Positions 14,876 through 23,474 are shown, counted from the stretch's first letter. The stretch: DNA of 26,858 bases from UBA6544 sp049601975 (GCA_049601975.1 JBMYRC010000051.1:1-26858); one strand, 5' to 3'. Notes: generated by a model from the letters alone, not told the origin. Made by a program: numbers and translations.

Positions 14876-15670
14876 ATGAAAGCGATTATTCTGGCGGCCG
14901 GGATGGGTTCGAGAATCAGACCGTTGACCGACAATTGCCCGAAATGCCTCCTGAAGGTCGGTGGTAAAACGATTTTGGAGATGATGCTCTCCCATATTCA
15001 GAGCTGCGGCATTAGCGAAGTGATTTTCGTGCTGGGGTATCTGCAAGACCAGGTCAGGGATTACGTAAAGACTGCCTTCCCGGAATTGGATGCGACGTAT
15101 CTGGTGAACGATGATTATTCCACGACTAATACCGGATATTCACTGATGCTGGCGCTAGGGGAGACAAAGGGTTGCGCGTTTGTGAAGTTCGATGCGGATG
15201 TGGTGTTTGATGAGGAAATTCTCAGGCGGCTTATCGACAGCGAGCATGAAAACTGCCTGTGCATCGATAAGAACATCCAATTGGATGCGGAAGAAATCAA
15301 AGTCACGGTTGAAGGTGCCAACAAGGTGGTTAAGGTCAGCAAATCGGTTCGCCCGATCGATGCTATTGGTGAATCTATCGGCATCGAAAAGATCAATGGT
15401 CATACCACTGAACTCCTGCTGGCCGAGCTCCAGAAGAATATGTTGGATGTGAAAAACCACCAGAATTACTACGAAGATGCCTACGAACGGCTCATCTCAC
15501 AGACCGTCCCTTTTCACGCGCTCGATATTTCGGGGTTGAGGTGGACGGAAATCGACACGCATGAAGATTTCGCGACGGCGGAAAAGATGTTTCGCCCGCC
15601 ATTAACTCACGAAGCCGATGGGTATCCTGGAGGCATTTTGCATTCCTCTGCGCACGCTCAGGGGAATTAG
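14876..15670 (+). CDS. Nucleotidyltransferase, PntC/LicC-like cytidylyltransferase
   Basis: The 264-residue protein is a sugar-phosphate-type NTP transferase. The N-terminal KAIILAAGMGSRIRPLTDN and PKCLLKVGGKTILE are the nucleotide-binding signature. NDDYSTTNTGYSLMLAL and VKFDADVVFDEEIL resemble LicC (phosphocholine) and PntC (phosphonate) cytidylyltransferases, the latter with the metal-binding aspartates. The C-terminal LRWTEIDTHEDFATAE is typical of this group. AAAGGA upstream of ATG 14876 is a good ribosome site. In this context it would activate 2-aminoethylphosphonate or a phospho-amino-alcohol with CTP, giving the donor for the adjacent CDP-alcohol phosphatidyltransferase. An inositol-1-phosphate or sugar nucleotidyltransferase cannot be excluded. 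Confidence 0.8.
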   Translation: MKAIILAAGMGSRIRPLTDNCPKCLLKVGGKTILEMMLSHIQSCGISEVIFVLGYLQDQVRDYVKTAFPELDATYLVNDDYSTTNTGYSLMLALGETKGCAFVKFDADVVFDEEILRRLIDSEHENCLCIDKNIQLDAEEIKVTVEGANKVVKVSKSVRPIDAIGESIGIEKINGHTTELLLAELQKNMLDVKNHQNYYEDAYERLISQTVPFHALDISGLRWTEIDTHEDFATAEKMFRPPLTHEADGYPGGILHSSAHAQGN

Positions 15671-15689
15671 CTGTCACTGCATTCAAAAT

Positions 15690-15707
15690 CCCCACTATCG
15701 AGTGGGG
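15690..15707. repeat. Strong hairpin without T-run inside the lipid cassette
   Basis: CCCCACT and AGTGGGG flank an ATCG tetraloop 20 bp after the nucleotidyltransferase stop. The stem is GC-rich but is followed by GTGGATCAAAATA rather than a T-run, so I expect attenuation, RNA-end stabilisation or a processing site rather than full termination before the last cassette gene. Confidence 0.5.
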
Positions 15708-15756
15708 GTGGATCAAAATAGGCATTCGTGATTATAGGAAAACTTAGGAAATCCAG

Positions 15757-16413
15757 ATGACAATCGAAAATTCGGAGTCTCAAGGTCAGCAACCCAAATC
15801 TATCATTTCTTACCTTTGGGATCTTCCTAATCTTCTCTCCCTTGCAGGACTTGGGTGCACCACCCTTGCGATATATTTTATAATTTTAGGTGTTTATCCG
15901 GCCGCGATGATAGGAATGATTTGGGCTGTCGCGTTTGACTGGGCCGACGGCCTCGTTGCCCGCAGGATGAAGGGACGAGTTGGTTCAGACCAATTGTTCG
16001 GTGGGCAGCTCGATGTCCTGATAGATATCGTGAGCTACGGGGTCACACCTGCGATCCTTCTACTAAGTTATGGAGAGTTCGAGCCATTATTCCTGCTGGG
16101 TGCATTTTTAATGCTTGTCGCTGGAGCGATAAGGTTGAGTTATTTCAGCGTTTTTGGTCTTGCCGAGGGATCCAAATACACGGGGCTGGCTATTGATAAC
16201 AACAGCATAGCGCTCGTCTTTTTGTTCCTATTTGAAGGCATGTTTAGCTCGGGAGTATTCTCTGTCGTTCTCTATGTTAGTGGATTGAGCTTGGCTGCCT
16301 TGAATGTATCAATGATTAAAACGCCAAATCTTTCAGGGAAACCGATTAATGTCATCCTTCTCGCCTCTTACACTGTCGCAATTACAGCGATCTATGGCTG
16401 GAGACTTTTGTAG
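15757..16413 (+). CDS. Second CDP-alcohol phosphatidyltransferase (PssA-like)
   Basis: The 218-residue membrane protein carries a second copy of the family motif: DWADGLVARRMKG, then GGQLDVLID, completing DxxDGxxAR and GxxxDxxxD. DIVSYGVTPAILLL and RLSYFSVFGLAEGSKYTGLA resemble phosphatidylserine synthase (PssA-type) enzymes, so it may use CDP-diacylglycerol with an amino-alcohol acceptor. It has about six hydrophobic stretches. The gene is more AT-rich than its neighbours and lies 86 bp behind the nucleotidyltransferase after a hairpin, so it may be expressed at a lower level or belong to a separate acquisition. Whether it acts in the same pathway is inference. Confidence 0.8.
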   Translation: MTIENSESQGQQPKSIISYLWDLPNLLSLAGLGCTTLAIYFIILGVYPAAMIGMIWAVAFDWADGLVARRMKGRVGSDQLFGGQLDVLIDIVSYGVTPAILLLSYGEFEPLFLLGAFLMLVAGAIRLSYFSVFGLAEGSKYTGLAIDNNSIALVFLFLFEGMFSSGVFSVVLYVSGLSLAALNVSMIKTPNLSGKPINVILLASYTVAITAIYGWRLL

Positions 16414-16543
16414 AGAATAAGCGCGGTAACAACGATAGCCGCAAGCCGCTAAGAGGGGCCGGTTACAGGCTTGGCTCTGCATTTTGATTTGCGGGCAAAT
16501 ATCGGATTACATGACGTATTGATGTAGTGATGGAAACCGACAC

Positions 16544-17223
16544 GTGGCAACTCATTTAAAAATTGGATACATTTCGCTCGTCGTAATTCTGTTCAGACTT
16601 TTGCCGCTAAATGTATTCGCGGGCGAGGTTTTCGACGCCCCACCGGACCAACCAGACCCGTCGGCGAAATATCTATTCTATATGCACGGTCGACATGTTG
16701 AGAGGCACGGTGCTGACGGCGATTATGAATATTCGGAAATACTCAATGTACTAGCAAAAAAGGGGCTGGTTGTGATTGGCGAGGTTCGCTCGGATACCGA
16801 CCCGAGTGACTATTCCAAGCGAATTGCGGGGCAGGTCGGGAGACTTCTCGACGCAGGTGTACCGGCGAAAATATTACTGTGGCTGGGCATTCTAAAGGTG
16901 CCTTCATGTCTATGTTGATTGCCAGTCGGGTTCAAAACGAAGCCGTCAAATACGGCATCTTAGCGGGCTGCGGCGTTAAAGGATCAGAATTTCGCCGGTC
17001 CTATGTGAAGTTTTCCAAGCACAGAGCACAACGCATGCGTGGCCGTTTCTTAGTTGCTTGGGACGCGAATGACGATGTGACCCGTGAGTGTGACCTGGCG
17101 ATGGGAAAAGCTGGCGTGGACTTTCGCAATCTGGTCTTCGAAACCGGACGTGGCCATAGCCTGTTTTACAAACCCAAGTCGGATTGGATCGACCCATTGG
17201 TTGAGTTTGCACTTTCCGGGTGA
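16544..17223 (+). pseudogene. Secreted alpha/beta hydrolase, frame interrupted by one base
   Basis: Two overlapping reading frames (16544-16918 and 16879-17223) make one protein when joined. The first gives a signal peptide (cleavage about residue 26, after VFA) and KYLFYMHGRHVERHG, the oxyanion-hole strand of alpha/beta hydrolases. The second gives the nucleophile elbow in VAGHSKGAFMSML, the acid in WDANDDVTREC and the histidine in GRGHSLFY. At 16866-16873 GCGAAAATATT holds an A4 run; with A5 the frame reads straight through as PAKNITVAGHSKGA. So the lesion is a single A deletion within a homopolymer. I call it a disrupted gene, but sequence error or slippage would restore an intact enzyme of about 226 residues. 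Substrate unknown. Confidence 0.75.
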
Positions 17224-17380
17224 CGCTATGAGCTCTCTCAATTTGGCCGTAAGGTGAAAGCTCCTGCGGTACTCTGACGCGGGCCAATTTAAGCCATGTC
17301 ATATCTTCGATACAAATATGAAGTAATAATCGTAAGAATCTGAAATATTACTAAAAACACTCTAATAGGGTGGCCTTATT

Positions 17381-18950
17381 GTGTTGGATGTGACGCCGAA
17401 GTCGAAAGAGGTCTTACCGCTTTCAGGTAACACGGAAATTGAGCTGAAGCTTACCACCGATGCGAAGGGTTTGGCGCAGGTCCGGCGCACGTCTTTTTGT
17501 TCGGGCCCCGTACGGGCGCAAACCAGGGTGCTGGATAGCGTTTATTTCGACCCGGTTGGACACGATTTGCGGGCGTGCGGGTTTTCCCTACGATTGCGGA
17601 AAGTGAGACGGCGATTTCGGCAAACCTTTAATGCATCTGGTGCGGGCGGATATTTCGAGCGCCGCGAGTTCGAAAACGATCTATCCGAAAACAAACCGGA
17701 TTTATCGGTGATCGATGATCCGACGATCCGCTCGCGGCTCGTCCATATCAGGCGGACTGATCTGAAACCAGTTTTCACAACGCATGTGCGCCGTAGCCGT
17801 AAACTCTATCATCCCGAGGCGGGCACAACGGTTGAGGTCGCGTTGGACGAAGGCGAAGTTCGGAGCGACAAGGAAAGCACGTCGCTCACGGAAATCGAAC
17901 TTGAACTTAGGCAGGGTGAGCCGGAAACACTATATCAACGTCGCGCGCGAGCTCAGCGGGATCATTCCCGTCCGCCTGCAGGTCCAATCGAAACCGGACA
18001 TCGGTTACACTTTGTGCGAAGGAAATTTGGACAATTGGACGACCGCTGGGAAACTCAAACTCAGCCAAGATATGACAACCGAGGTCGCGTTGGATGCGAT
18101 CATCGAGTATTGCGTTTCCCACATCCTTCGGAACGATAAATGTGCCGCCGAGCGAGCGCATATCGAGGGAGTTCATCAGGTGCGCGTGGGCCTGCGACGT
18201 TTGCGTTCAGGCCTGCGACTCTTCAAGGCAGTTTTGCCGAGAGATCAGTACGACTGGATAACCGGAGAGGCGAAGGTGTTCGCGAACGCGCTAGGGCCAG
18301 CGCGGGACTTAGACGTCTTCCGGACATCCATCCTGCCGCCGGTTGTCCAAGAATTTGGCGATACCATCGATTTTGCGGGATCGGACCGTACGGCCGCGTG
18401 CTTGCAGGATCAAGCGTACGAATTGGTTCGCGAGGCCATTTCGTCGGAGCGGTTCACGATATTCATGATCGAGTTGATGCGGTGGCGGAAGATGGGGTCG
18501 TGGCGCAATCAAGCGGTCACGGCGGAGGCAGCGCGGTTGTTTTCGCCAATCGGTGAGTTATCGACACCGTTGCTCACGAAACGCCACAAGGTCGTCGTGA
18601 AGAAGGGCAAGGGATTCGCCGATTTATCGTTGGAAGCGCGACATGAGGTGCGGCTCCTGGTGAAGAAATTACGATACGCGACTGATTTTTTTGAGGGTCT
18701 CTACCCGGCAAAACCAGGGAAAAAATATATCCGCCGTTTGCGCAGGCTGCAGGATGAACTCGGCCATCTAAACGATATTGTGACGCTCAATTCGATTCTC
18801 GACCGGATTCTGGAAAATAGCGGCGGGGCGAAGGCCCAACGCGCCGCGGGATTCTTGATAGGTTGGTACGAGCGTGAAGCTGCGTCAGGCGATGCCCGCC
18901 TCATCGAAGACTGGAAGCGGTTCGAAAAGTCGAAACCGTTTTGGTATTGA
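17381..18950 (+). pseudogene. CYTH-CHAD protein, frame interrupted by one base
   Basis: Two frames, 17381 to about 17940 and about 17930 to 18950, combine into one CYTH-CHAD protein of about 522 residues. The CYTH part (triphosphate tunnel metalloenzyme) starts with ExExK at residues 19-23 (EIELKL) and ends in TSLTEIELELRQGEPETLY. The other frame resumes NVARELSGIIPVRLQVQSK and then the CHAD helices (HIEGVHQVRVGLRRLRSGLRLF, conserved histidines, LVKKLRYATDFFEGLY and LQDELGHLNDIVTLN). The domain order matches YgiF-type inorganic triphosphatases; CHAD binds polyphosphate. One surplus base at about 17920-17945 explains the shift. The lesion may be a mutation or error. GTG 17381 has AGGGTGG about 10 bases upstream. 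Confidence 0.78.
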
Positions 18951-19069
18951 GCTCCTCGCGTGCTGATTTATTGAGATAAGCCTCATTCTGAACAATTGAT
19001 TACCACTGGCGGTTTTTACCGTTTCGTCTCTATATTGACGGAAGATCGTGCCCTTGGGGATGAGCAGGA

Positions 19070-19433
19070 ATGAAAGTTTATATCGTCGACGACGATGCCG
19101 ACATGATTGAGGTAATGACGCTGATGTTGGATGCGGCCGCGCATCGCGTAGCGTCCAGCGTCGCAGGGGCGACCGCCATTCCGCAAATCGTGGAATTCAA
19201 ACCGGATATACTTTTGACCGACCTTAGTCATGGAGGAATTGGACGGGTTGGAGCTTTGCCATGAATTGCGGGAGAACAAAGGGCTCCGGGCCATGAGTAT
19301 TGCCTTCGTCTCCGCAAAGACCGACGAATTTTGGCGGGAGCGCGCAAGCAACGCCAGCGCGGTTGGCTATATTTCTAAACCGCTTGATACCAACACTTTT
19401 GTCGAAACCGTCGAAGCGTTTGCGGCCCAATAA
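19070..19433 (+). pseudogene. Single-domain response regulator (CheY-like), frame interrupted
   Basis: Joined across one frame change this is a receiver domain of about 120 residues with no output domain. The first frame (19070-19264) holds the acidic pocket VYIVDDDAD and the phospho-acceptor Asp51 in DILLTDL. The second (19230-19433) continues as MEELDGLELCHELRENKG, with the signalling Ser/Thr strand IAFVSAKTDEF and the conserved lysine in YISKPLD. Deleting the A of CTTAGTCATG at about 19226 would restore TDLVMEELDGLEL. The gene sits 48 bp before the MFS transporter. No cognate kinase is in the window. Confidence 0.75.
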
Positions 19434-19481
19434 GTCCGTCGCGCAGAGGCTGCGGTTTTCGCGCCGCTCGGTATCCTTGTT

Positions 19482-20729
19482 ATGACAGATAAGTCCTCAT
19501 CCCCCGGACCGGCTCTTCCGTCTCTGGCAGCGACATTCGCCGTGCAGACCGTGGCGGCCATGGCGATGTTCAGCGTCGCGGTCGTAGCCCCAGTTGCCGC
19601 ACCTGATATCGGCGTCGATGCGACGTTGATCGGCACGTTTACCGGCATTGCCTATGCGTCCGGATTGGGGATCGGCTTGTTGACCGGTGCGCTGGCAGAT
19701 CGCTTCGGGGCCATTAGGATAAGTCAGATGACCATGGGTTTCGCGCTGCTCGGCTGTCTTCTGCTGACTTTGTCGACGCCGTTGGCGGCGTTTACCAGCG
19801 CGGTAGCACTCGGGCTTTGTTACGGGCCGGTCAATCCCGCCAGCACCCATATCCTGGCCCGTGTGACGCCGGAACGCTCGCGGCCATTGTACTTTTCCAT
19901 TAAGCAAACCGGCATGCCCGCGGGCGCGGCCTTGGCCGGGCTATTATTGCCGTTGATTGTGGCGGCCTATGATTGGCGCATTGCGATGATCGCGACCGGC
20001 CTGGCGGCCGCTGTCGTCGCGATCCTCATTCAACCGTTGCGCAAGCCGCTCGACGCGATCCGGCGCCCAAATCAGGCGATACGTATCGGTAATTTCCTGC
20101 GGCCATTATCCCTCGTATGGCGTACGCCGATGCTCCGCAGTCTTGGGCTCATGGGGTTTTTCTATTCCGGCATTCAAGTCTCCATCATGACGTTCTATGT
20201 CGTCTATCTGACCGCGGGCCTTTCGTTGTCTTATACCGAGGATCATGTGGGATTCGGCGTGCTCGGATTATCGCTCTCGCTGCCCACGGTCGGCTTTCTG
20301 TATGCGGTTCTGCAAATTTCCGCTGTGTTCGGAAGATTGTTTTGGGGTGCGATCGGAGACCGTTTGGTCAGCGCCCGGTATTTGCTTGTCGGTATCGGGC
20401 TGGGCACGGCGGGCTTTTCGATTCTCGCGGGCCTGATGTCCGACGACTTGTCGATTTTTGCCATGGCATTCGTGAGTTTTCTGCTCGGCGTCACCAGTAG
20501 CGGGTGGAACGGATTGTTCTTCTCGGAGCTGGTGAAATATGCGCCGAAGGATCGTACAGGAGACGCTGCGGCGGGATTGCAGTTCGCAACCTTGCTGGGC
20601 GTGGCGGTATTACCGGCTGGGTTCGGTTTTCTCGTCGTGGCCACGGGAAGCTACTTTGTCGCCTTTGCCGCTGCAGGAGCCGCCGTCGGGATCGGGGCGA
20701 TTCAATTCGGCTGGTCGTTGCGTCGCTGA
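19482..20729 (+). CDS. MFS transporter
   Basis: The 415-residue protein has about 12 hydrophobic segments and the major facilitator layout. The loop between segments 2 and 3 reads LLTGALADRFGAIRISQ, matching the GxxxDRxGxR signature, and the equivalent loop in the second half reads LFWGAIGDRLVSARYLL. Middle-loop arginines are also typical. It is the first gene of a plus-strand run followed by the M81 hydrolase, an alpha-beta-barrel protein and a thioesterase, so it probably imports their substrate. That substrate is not evident. No export-related fusion or periplasmic partner is seen. Confidence 0.9.
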   Translation: MTDKSSSPGPALPSLAATFAVQTVAAMAMFSVAVVAPVAAPDIGVDATLIGTFTGIAYASGLGIGLLTGALADRFGAIRISQMTMGFALLGCLLLTLSTPLAAFTSAVALGLCYGPVNPASTHILARVTPERSRPLYFSIKQTGMPAGAALAGLLLPLIVAAYDWRIAMIATGLAAAVVAILIQPLRKPLDAIRRPNQAIRIGNFLRPLSLVWRTPMLRSLGLMGFFYSGIQVSIMTFYVVYLTAGLSLSYTEDHVGFGVLGLSLSLPTVGFLYAVLQISAVFGRLFWGAIGDRLVSARYLLVGIGLGTAGFSILAGLMSDDLSIFAMAFVSFLLGVTSSGWNGLFFSELVKYAPKDRTGDAAAGLQFATLLGVAVLPAGFGFLVVATGSYFVAFAAAGAAVGIGAIQFGWSLRR

Positions 20730-20809
20730 TCGCCTGCTTCTTTCCTTCAAGCGCACGGCGATCATCTTGTTATAGAGACTTCTCGCGACACAATCGAAGG
20801 ATTGAGCGG

Positions 20810-22318
20810 ATGGCAAGAATAGCGCACGGCGGCTTCATGCATGAGACCAATTGTTTTGTGCCCATGCGGACCGACTACGAGTATTATGCCCATGGTGGGG
20901 AAAGCCCGCCCTTGGCGCGTGGCGAAGAGATATTCGAACGTCTGACAGGAAACAGCTACGGCACGTCCGGATTTCTCGACGAGATGCGCGACAAGCATGA
21001 ATTGGTGCCCCTTATCTGGGGCTCTGGCGGGGCCGGGGGATATGTCACCGATGACGCGTTTGAGCGTATCGTCGGTGAGTTGGTGGGCGGATTATCGCAA
21101 GCGCTGCCGGTCGATGCGGTCTATCTGGATTTGCACGGCGCCATGTGCAGTGAAACCTTCGAAGACGCGGAAGGGGAAGTATTGCGCCGGGTGCGCGCCA
21201 CCATCGGGCCGGATATCCCGTTGGTGATCAGCCTTGACTACCACGCCAATGTGACACCGCAGATCGCGGAACTGACGGATGGGATGGCCATCTATCTGAC
21301 TTATCCCCATATCGACCGCCAACACACCGGCGGTCGAGCGGCCAAAGTTCTGCAACGGGTTTTGGAACGCGGACAGCCGACGCACCGGGCCTTCCGAAAG
21401 GCGCCGTTCCTGTTGCCGTTGAATTTTCAATGCACGCTGGTTGATCCGTCGAAAACGATTGTCGATGCGACGGTTACGGGTGAGGGGGGCGATATCTTGA
21501 ATTTGAGCTACGCTGCCGGATTTCCACCGGCGGACCTATTTTATTGCGGCCCTTCGGTGATTTGTCACGGTTACGACCGGGACGCTGTGGAAGCGGCCGC
21601 TAACCGAATTGAAAAGATGGTACTCGATAATGAGGAGGCGTTCAGCGAGCGCCTGTATCATCCCGACGAAGCGGTCGAGGAAGCCATGCGGCTGGCCGCA
21701 GGTGCGAATAAACCGATCATTCTGGCGGATACCCAGGACAATCCGGGTTGTGGTGGCACTTGCGATACCACGGGTGTGCTGGAGGCCCTGGTGCGCCATG
21801 ACGCGCAAGGTGTCGCGATGTGCGTGATGAATGATCCCGATGCCGCGGCCGCCGCTCATGCGGCGGGTGAGGGGGCGGAAATCGCAATTGAACTTGGTGG
21901 CAAGCATGACATTCCAGGCGATAAACCGTTCAAAGGCACGTTTAAGGTGACGAAGCTAGTGGACGGAAAGTTCACCGCCACCGGTAAATCCATCCCTGGC
22001 CGCAAGGTCAATCTTGGCCCGACAGCGCTGCTCACCATCGGCGGCGTCAACGTCTTTACCGCCAGCCGTCGCATGCAGGCGTTCGACCAGGACATCCTGC
22101 GGCATGTCGGATTGGAGCCGAGTGAGCAAAAAATCCTCGCCCTGAAGAGCACGTGTCATTTTAGGGCGGATTTCGACTATATCGCGGAGAAAACCTTGAT
22201 CGTCCTGGCGCCGGGCGGTCACATCGTGGATTCGACGAAATATCCGTTCAAATATCTGCGCCCCGGCGTGCGTCTGACGCCAATGGGCCCGGAATTCGAG
22301 GGAAATAAGGGAAAATAG
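20810..22318 (+). CDS. M81 family metallopeptidase / MlrC-like hydrolase
   Basis: The 502-residue protein matches MlrC (microcystin degradation protein) and the M81 family along its length. The N-terminal ARIAHGGFMHETNCFVP, the conserved YLDLHGAMCSETFEDAEGE and SLDYHANVTPQI regions with metal-binding Asp/His residues, TYPHIDRQHTG, and the C-terminal domain beginning ILADTQDNPGCGGTCDTTG are all typical. I place the start at ATG 20810, with GAAGG upstream; extending the frame upstream would overlap the MFS gene without similarity. Most family members are not microcystinases, and a role in hydrolysing an amide or peptide-like compound is the safest reading. The next gene starts 2 bp after its stop. 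Confidence 0.9.
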   Translation: MARIAHGGFMHETNCFVPMRTDYEYYAHGGESPPLARGEEIFERLTGNSYGTSGFLDEMRDKHELVPLIWGSGGAGGYVTDDAFERIVGELVGGLSQALPVDAVYLDLHGAMCSETFEDAEGEVLRRVRATIGPDIPLVISLDYHANVTPQIAELTDGMAIYLTYPHIDRQHTGGRAAKVLQRVLERGQPTHRAFRKAPFLLPLNFQCTLVDPSKTIVDATVTGEGGDILNLSYAAGFPPADLFYCGPSVICHGYDRDAVEAAANRIEKMVLDNEEAFSERLYHPDEAVEEAMRLAAGANKPIILADTQDNPGCGGTCDTTGVLEALVRHDAQGVAMCVMNDPDAAAAAHAAGEGAEIAIELGGKHDIPGDKPFKGTFKVTKLVDGKFTATGKSIPGRKVNLGPTALLTIGGVNVFTASRRMQAFDQDILRHVGLEPSEQKILALKSTCHFRADFDYIAEKTLIVLAPGGHIVDSTKYPFKYLRPGVRLTPMGPEFEGNKGK

Positions 22319-22320
22319 TC

Positions 22321-22965
22321 ATGGCAAAGGGATTACTGATCGCGGCGTTCGATTATTCGGGTGCCCATGCGGACGAGTTTCATGATTGGTACGATCTAGA
22401 GCATTTACCGGAGCGCAAGGCGGTCCCGGGCTTCGGGCTATGCGAGCGATGGATCGGCGATGAAGGCTCAAACATTTCCGTTGCGACCTATGACCTCGAT
22501 AGTGTTGATGTGATGCGAAGCGACGCCTATTGCGCCATCGGATATGCGAATTCTTCTGTTTGGACGAAACGAGTGACGAGCATGTGCACGCGGCTGCTCA
22601 GGTTTGACGGGAGCCAGATCACACCGGGCGATGCGGTGGCGCCGGTCGGCGCGGGAGCATTGTTGGTGAATGCGATGAACGTGGCGCCCGAAGGTGAAGC
22701 GGATTTCAACGCGTGGTATGACGAGGAGCATTTACCTGCGCTCTCCGCCGTGCCGGGAACCTTGGCAGCGCGACGGTATCGCGCCCGTGACGATGACCCG
22801 GACCGGAGCCATCAATACGTGGCGATCTATCACTTGGAATCGGTGGATGTGACCCGTGGCGATGCGTGGAAAAAGGCTGTCGATACGCCCTGGAGCGCGC
22901 GGGTGCGACCGCATTTTCGCGATCGCATCCGAATTTTGTCCGGGCGCTATGTCCGGGACGCCTGA
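22321..22965 (+). CDS. Tandem dimeric alpha-beta-barrel (EthD-like) protein
   Basis: The 214-residue protein consists of two repeats of a ferredoxin-like alpha-beta domain. Each repeat carries the same signature: FHDWYDLEHLPERKAVPGF at about residues 20-38 and FNAWYDEEHLPALSAVPGT at about 123-141. A YDLDSVDV/YHLESVDV strand follows at a similar distance in each. The WYxxEHLP motif recurs in EthD/DUF-type dimeric barrel proteins that act on small aromatic or polyketide substrates. The internal duplication would give a monomer mimicking the dimer. It starts 2 bp after the MlrC-like stop and ends 2 bp before the thioesterase. No catalytic assignment is possible. Confidence 0.75.
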   Translation: MAKGLLIAAFDYSGAHADEFHDWYDLEHLPERKAVPGFGLCERWIGDEGSNISVATYDLDSVDVMRSDAYCAIGYANSSVWTKRVTSMCTRLLRFDGSQITPGDAVAPVGAGALLVNAMNVAPEGEADFNAWYDEEHLPALSAVPGTLAARRYRARDDDPDRSHQYVAIYHLESVDVTRGDAWKKAVDTPWSARVRPHFRDRIRILSGRYVRDA

Positions 22966-22967
22966 GA

Positions 22968-23408
22968 ATGACGGTTAAAGCGCCCCGCGTTACGATCGAG
23001 GAATTTGATCGTATTGCCCAGGACGGGAGTGGGTTTCTCGAAATCTACGACTTCGTGGCCGAGGAGATTAACTATGGAAGCGCCCGTATGCGGCTTCGCT
23101 ACCGGGATTATCACGTCCGAGCAGGCGGTACGATGGCTGGACCATCGATAATGGCATTGGCGGATTTTGCGGTCTTCGCGGCGCTGATGGGCACCGTGGG
23201 CCCCGTGCAAATGGCGGTAACGTCCAGCTTGAATATCAATTTTCTACGCCGTCCCGCTGCCGAAGATATGATCGGTGAGGCGCTCATCGTGAAGACGACA
23301 AAGCGGCTGGCATTCGCCGAGGTGGATTTGTTTACGGTCGGGGAGGATATTCCGGTTGCCCACGTGACATCGACATATGCGATTCCGAAGGTAGTTACAG
23401 CGAGTTAA
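22968..23408 (+). CDS. PaaI-family hotdog thioesterase
   Basis: The 146-residue protein has the hotdog-fold thioesterase pattern: the central helix segment GGTMAGPSIMALADFAVFAAL, followed by AVTSSLNINFLRRPAAEDMIGEA and the last strands RLAFAEVDLFTVGEDIPVAHVTSTYAI. The Asp in ALAD is at the position of the active-site acid in PaaI-type enzymes. I start at ATG 22968, directly behind the previous stop at 22965; the longer frame upstream is overlap with the previous gene. It is the last gene of the MFS-MlrC unit and would release a CoA ester product; the substrate is unknown. Confidence 0.85.
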   Translation: MTVKAPRVTIEEFDRIAQDGSGFLEIYDFVAEEINYGSARMRLRYRDYHVRAGGTMAGPSIMALADFAVFAALMGTVGPVQMAVTSSLNINFLRRPAAEDMIGEALIVKTTKRLAFAEVDLFTVGEDIPVAHVTSTYAIPKVVTAS

Positions 23409-23413
23409 TGTGC

Positions 23414-23427
23414 GGTATTATAATACC
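23414..23427. repeat. 14-bp palindrome after the thioesterase gene
   Basis: GGTATTATAATACC is a perfect palindrome 6 bp downstream of the thioesterase stop. It has no T-run. It may be a weak transcript end or a regulator site upstream of the ribosomal protein operon. Confidence 0.35.
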
Positions 23428-23474
23428 CAATTTATAACTTATTGATTTTAATGTGTAAATTTTAAAGTAATTTG

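Noticed and set aside
20504..20809. N-terminal extension of the MlrC-like protein back into the MFS gene
   Set aside because: The extension is Arg-rich, overlaps the transporter C-terminus in another frame, and M81 similarity starts exactly at the ATG at 20810.
22866..22967. N-terminal extension of the thioesterase
   Set aside because: It overlaps the previous gene and carries no hotdog similarity; ATG 22968 directly follows the preceding stop.
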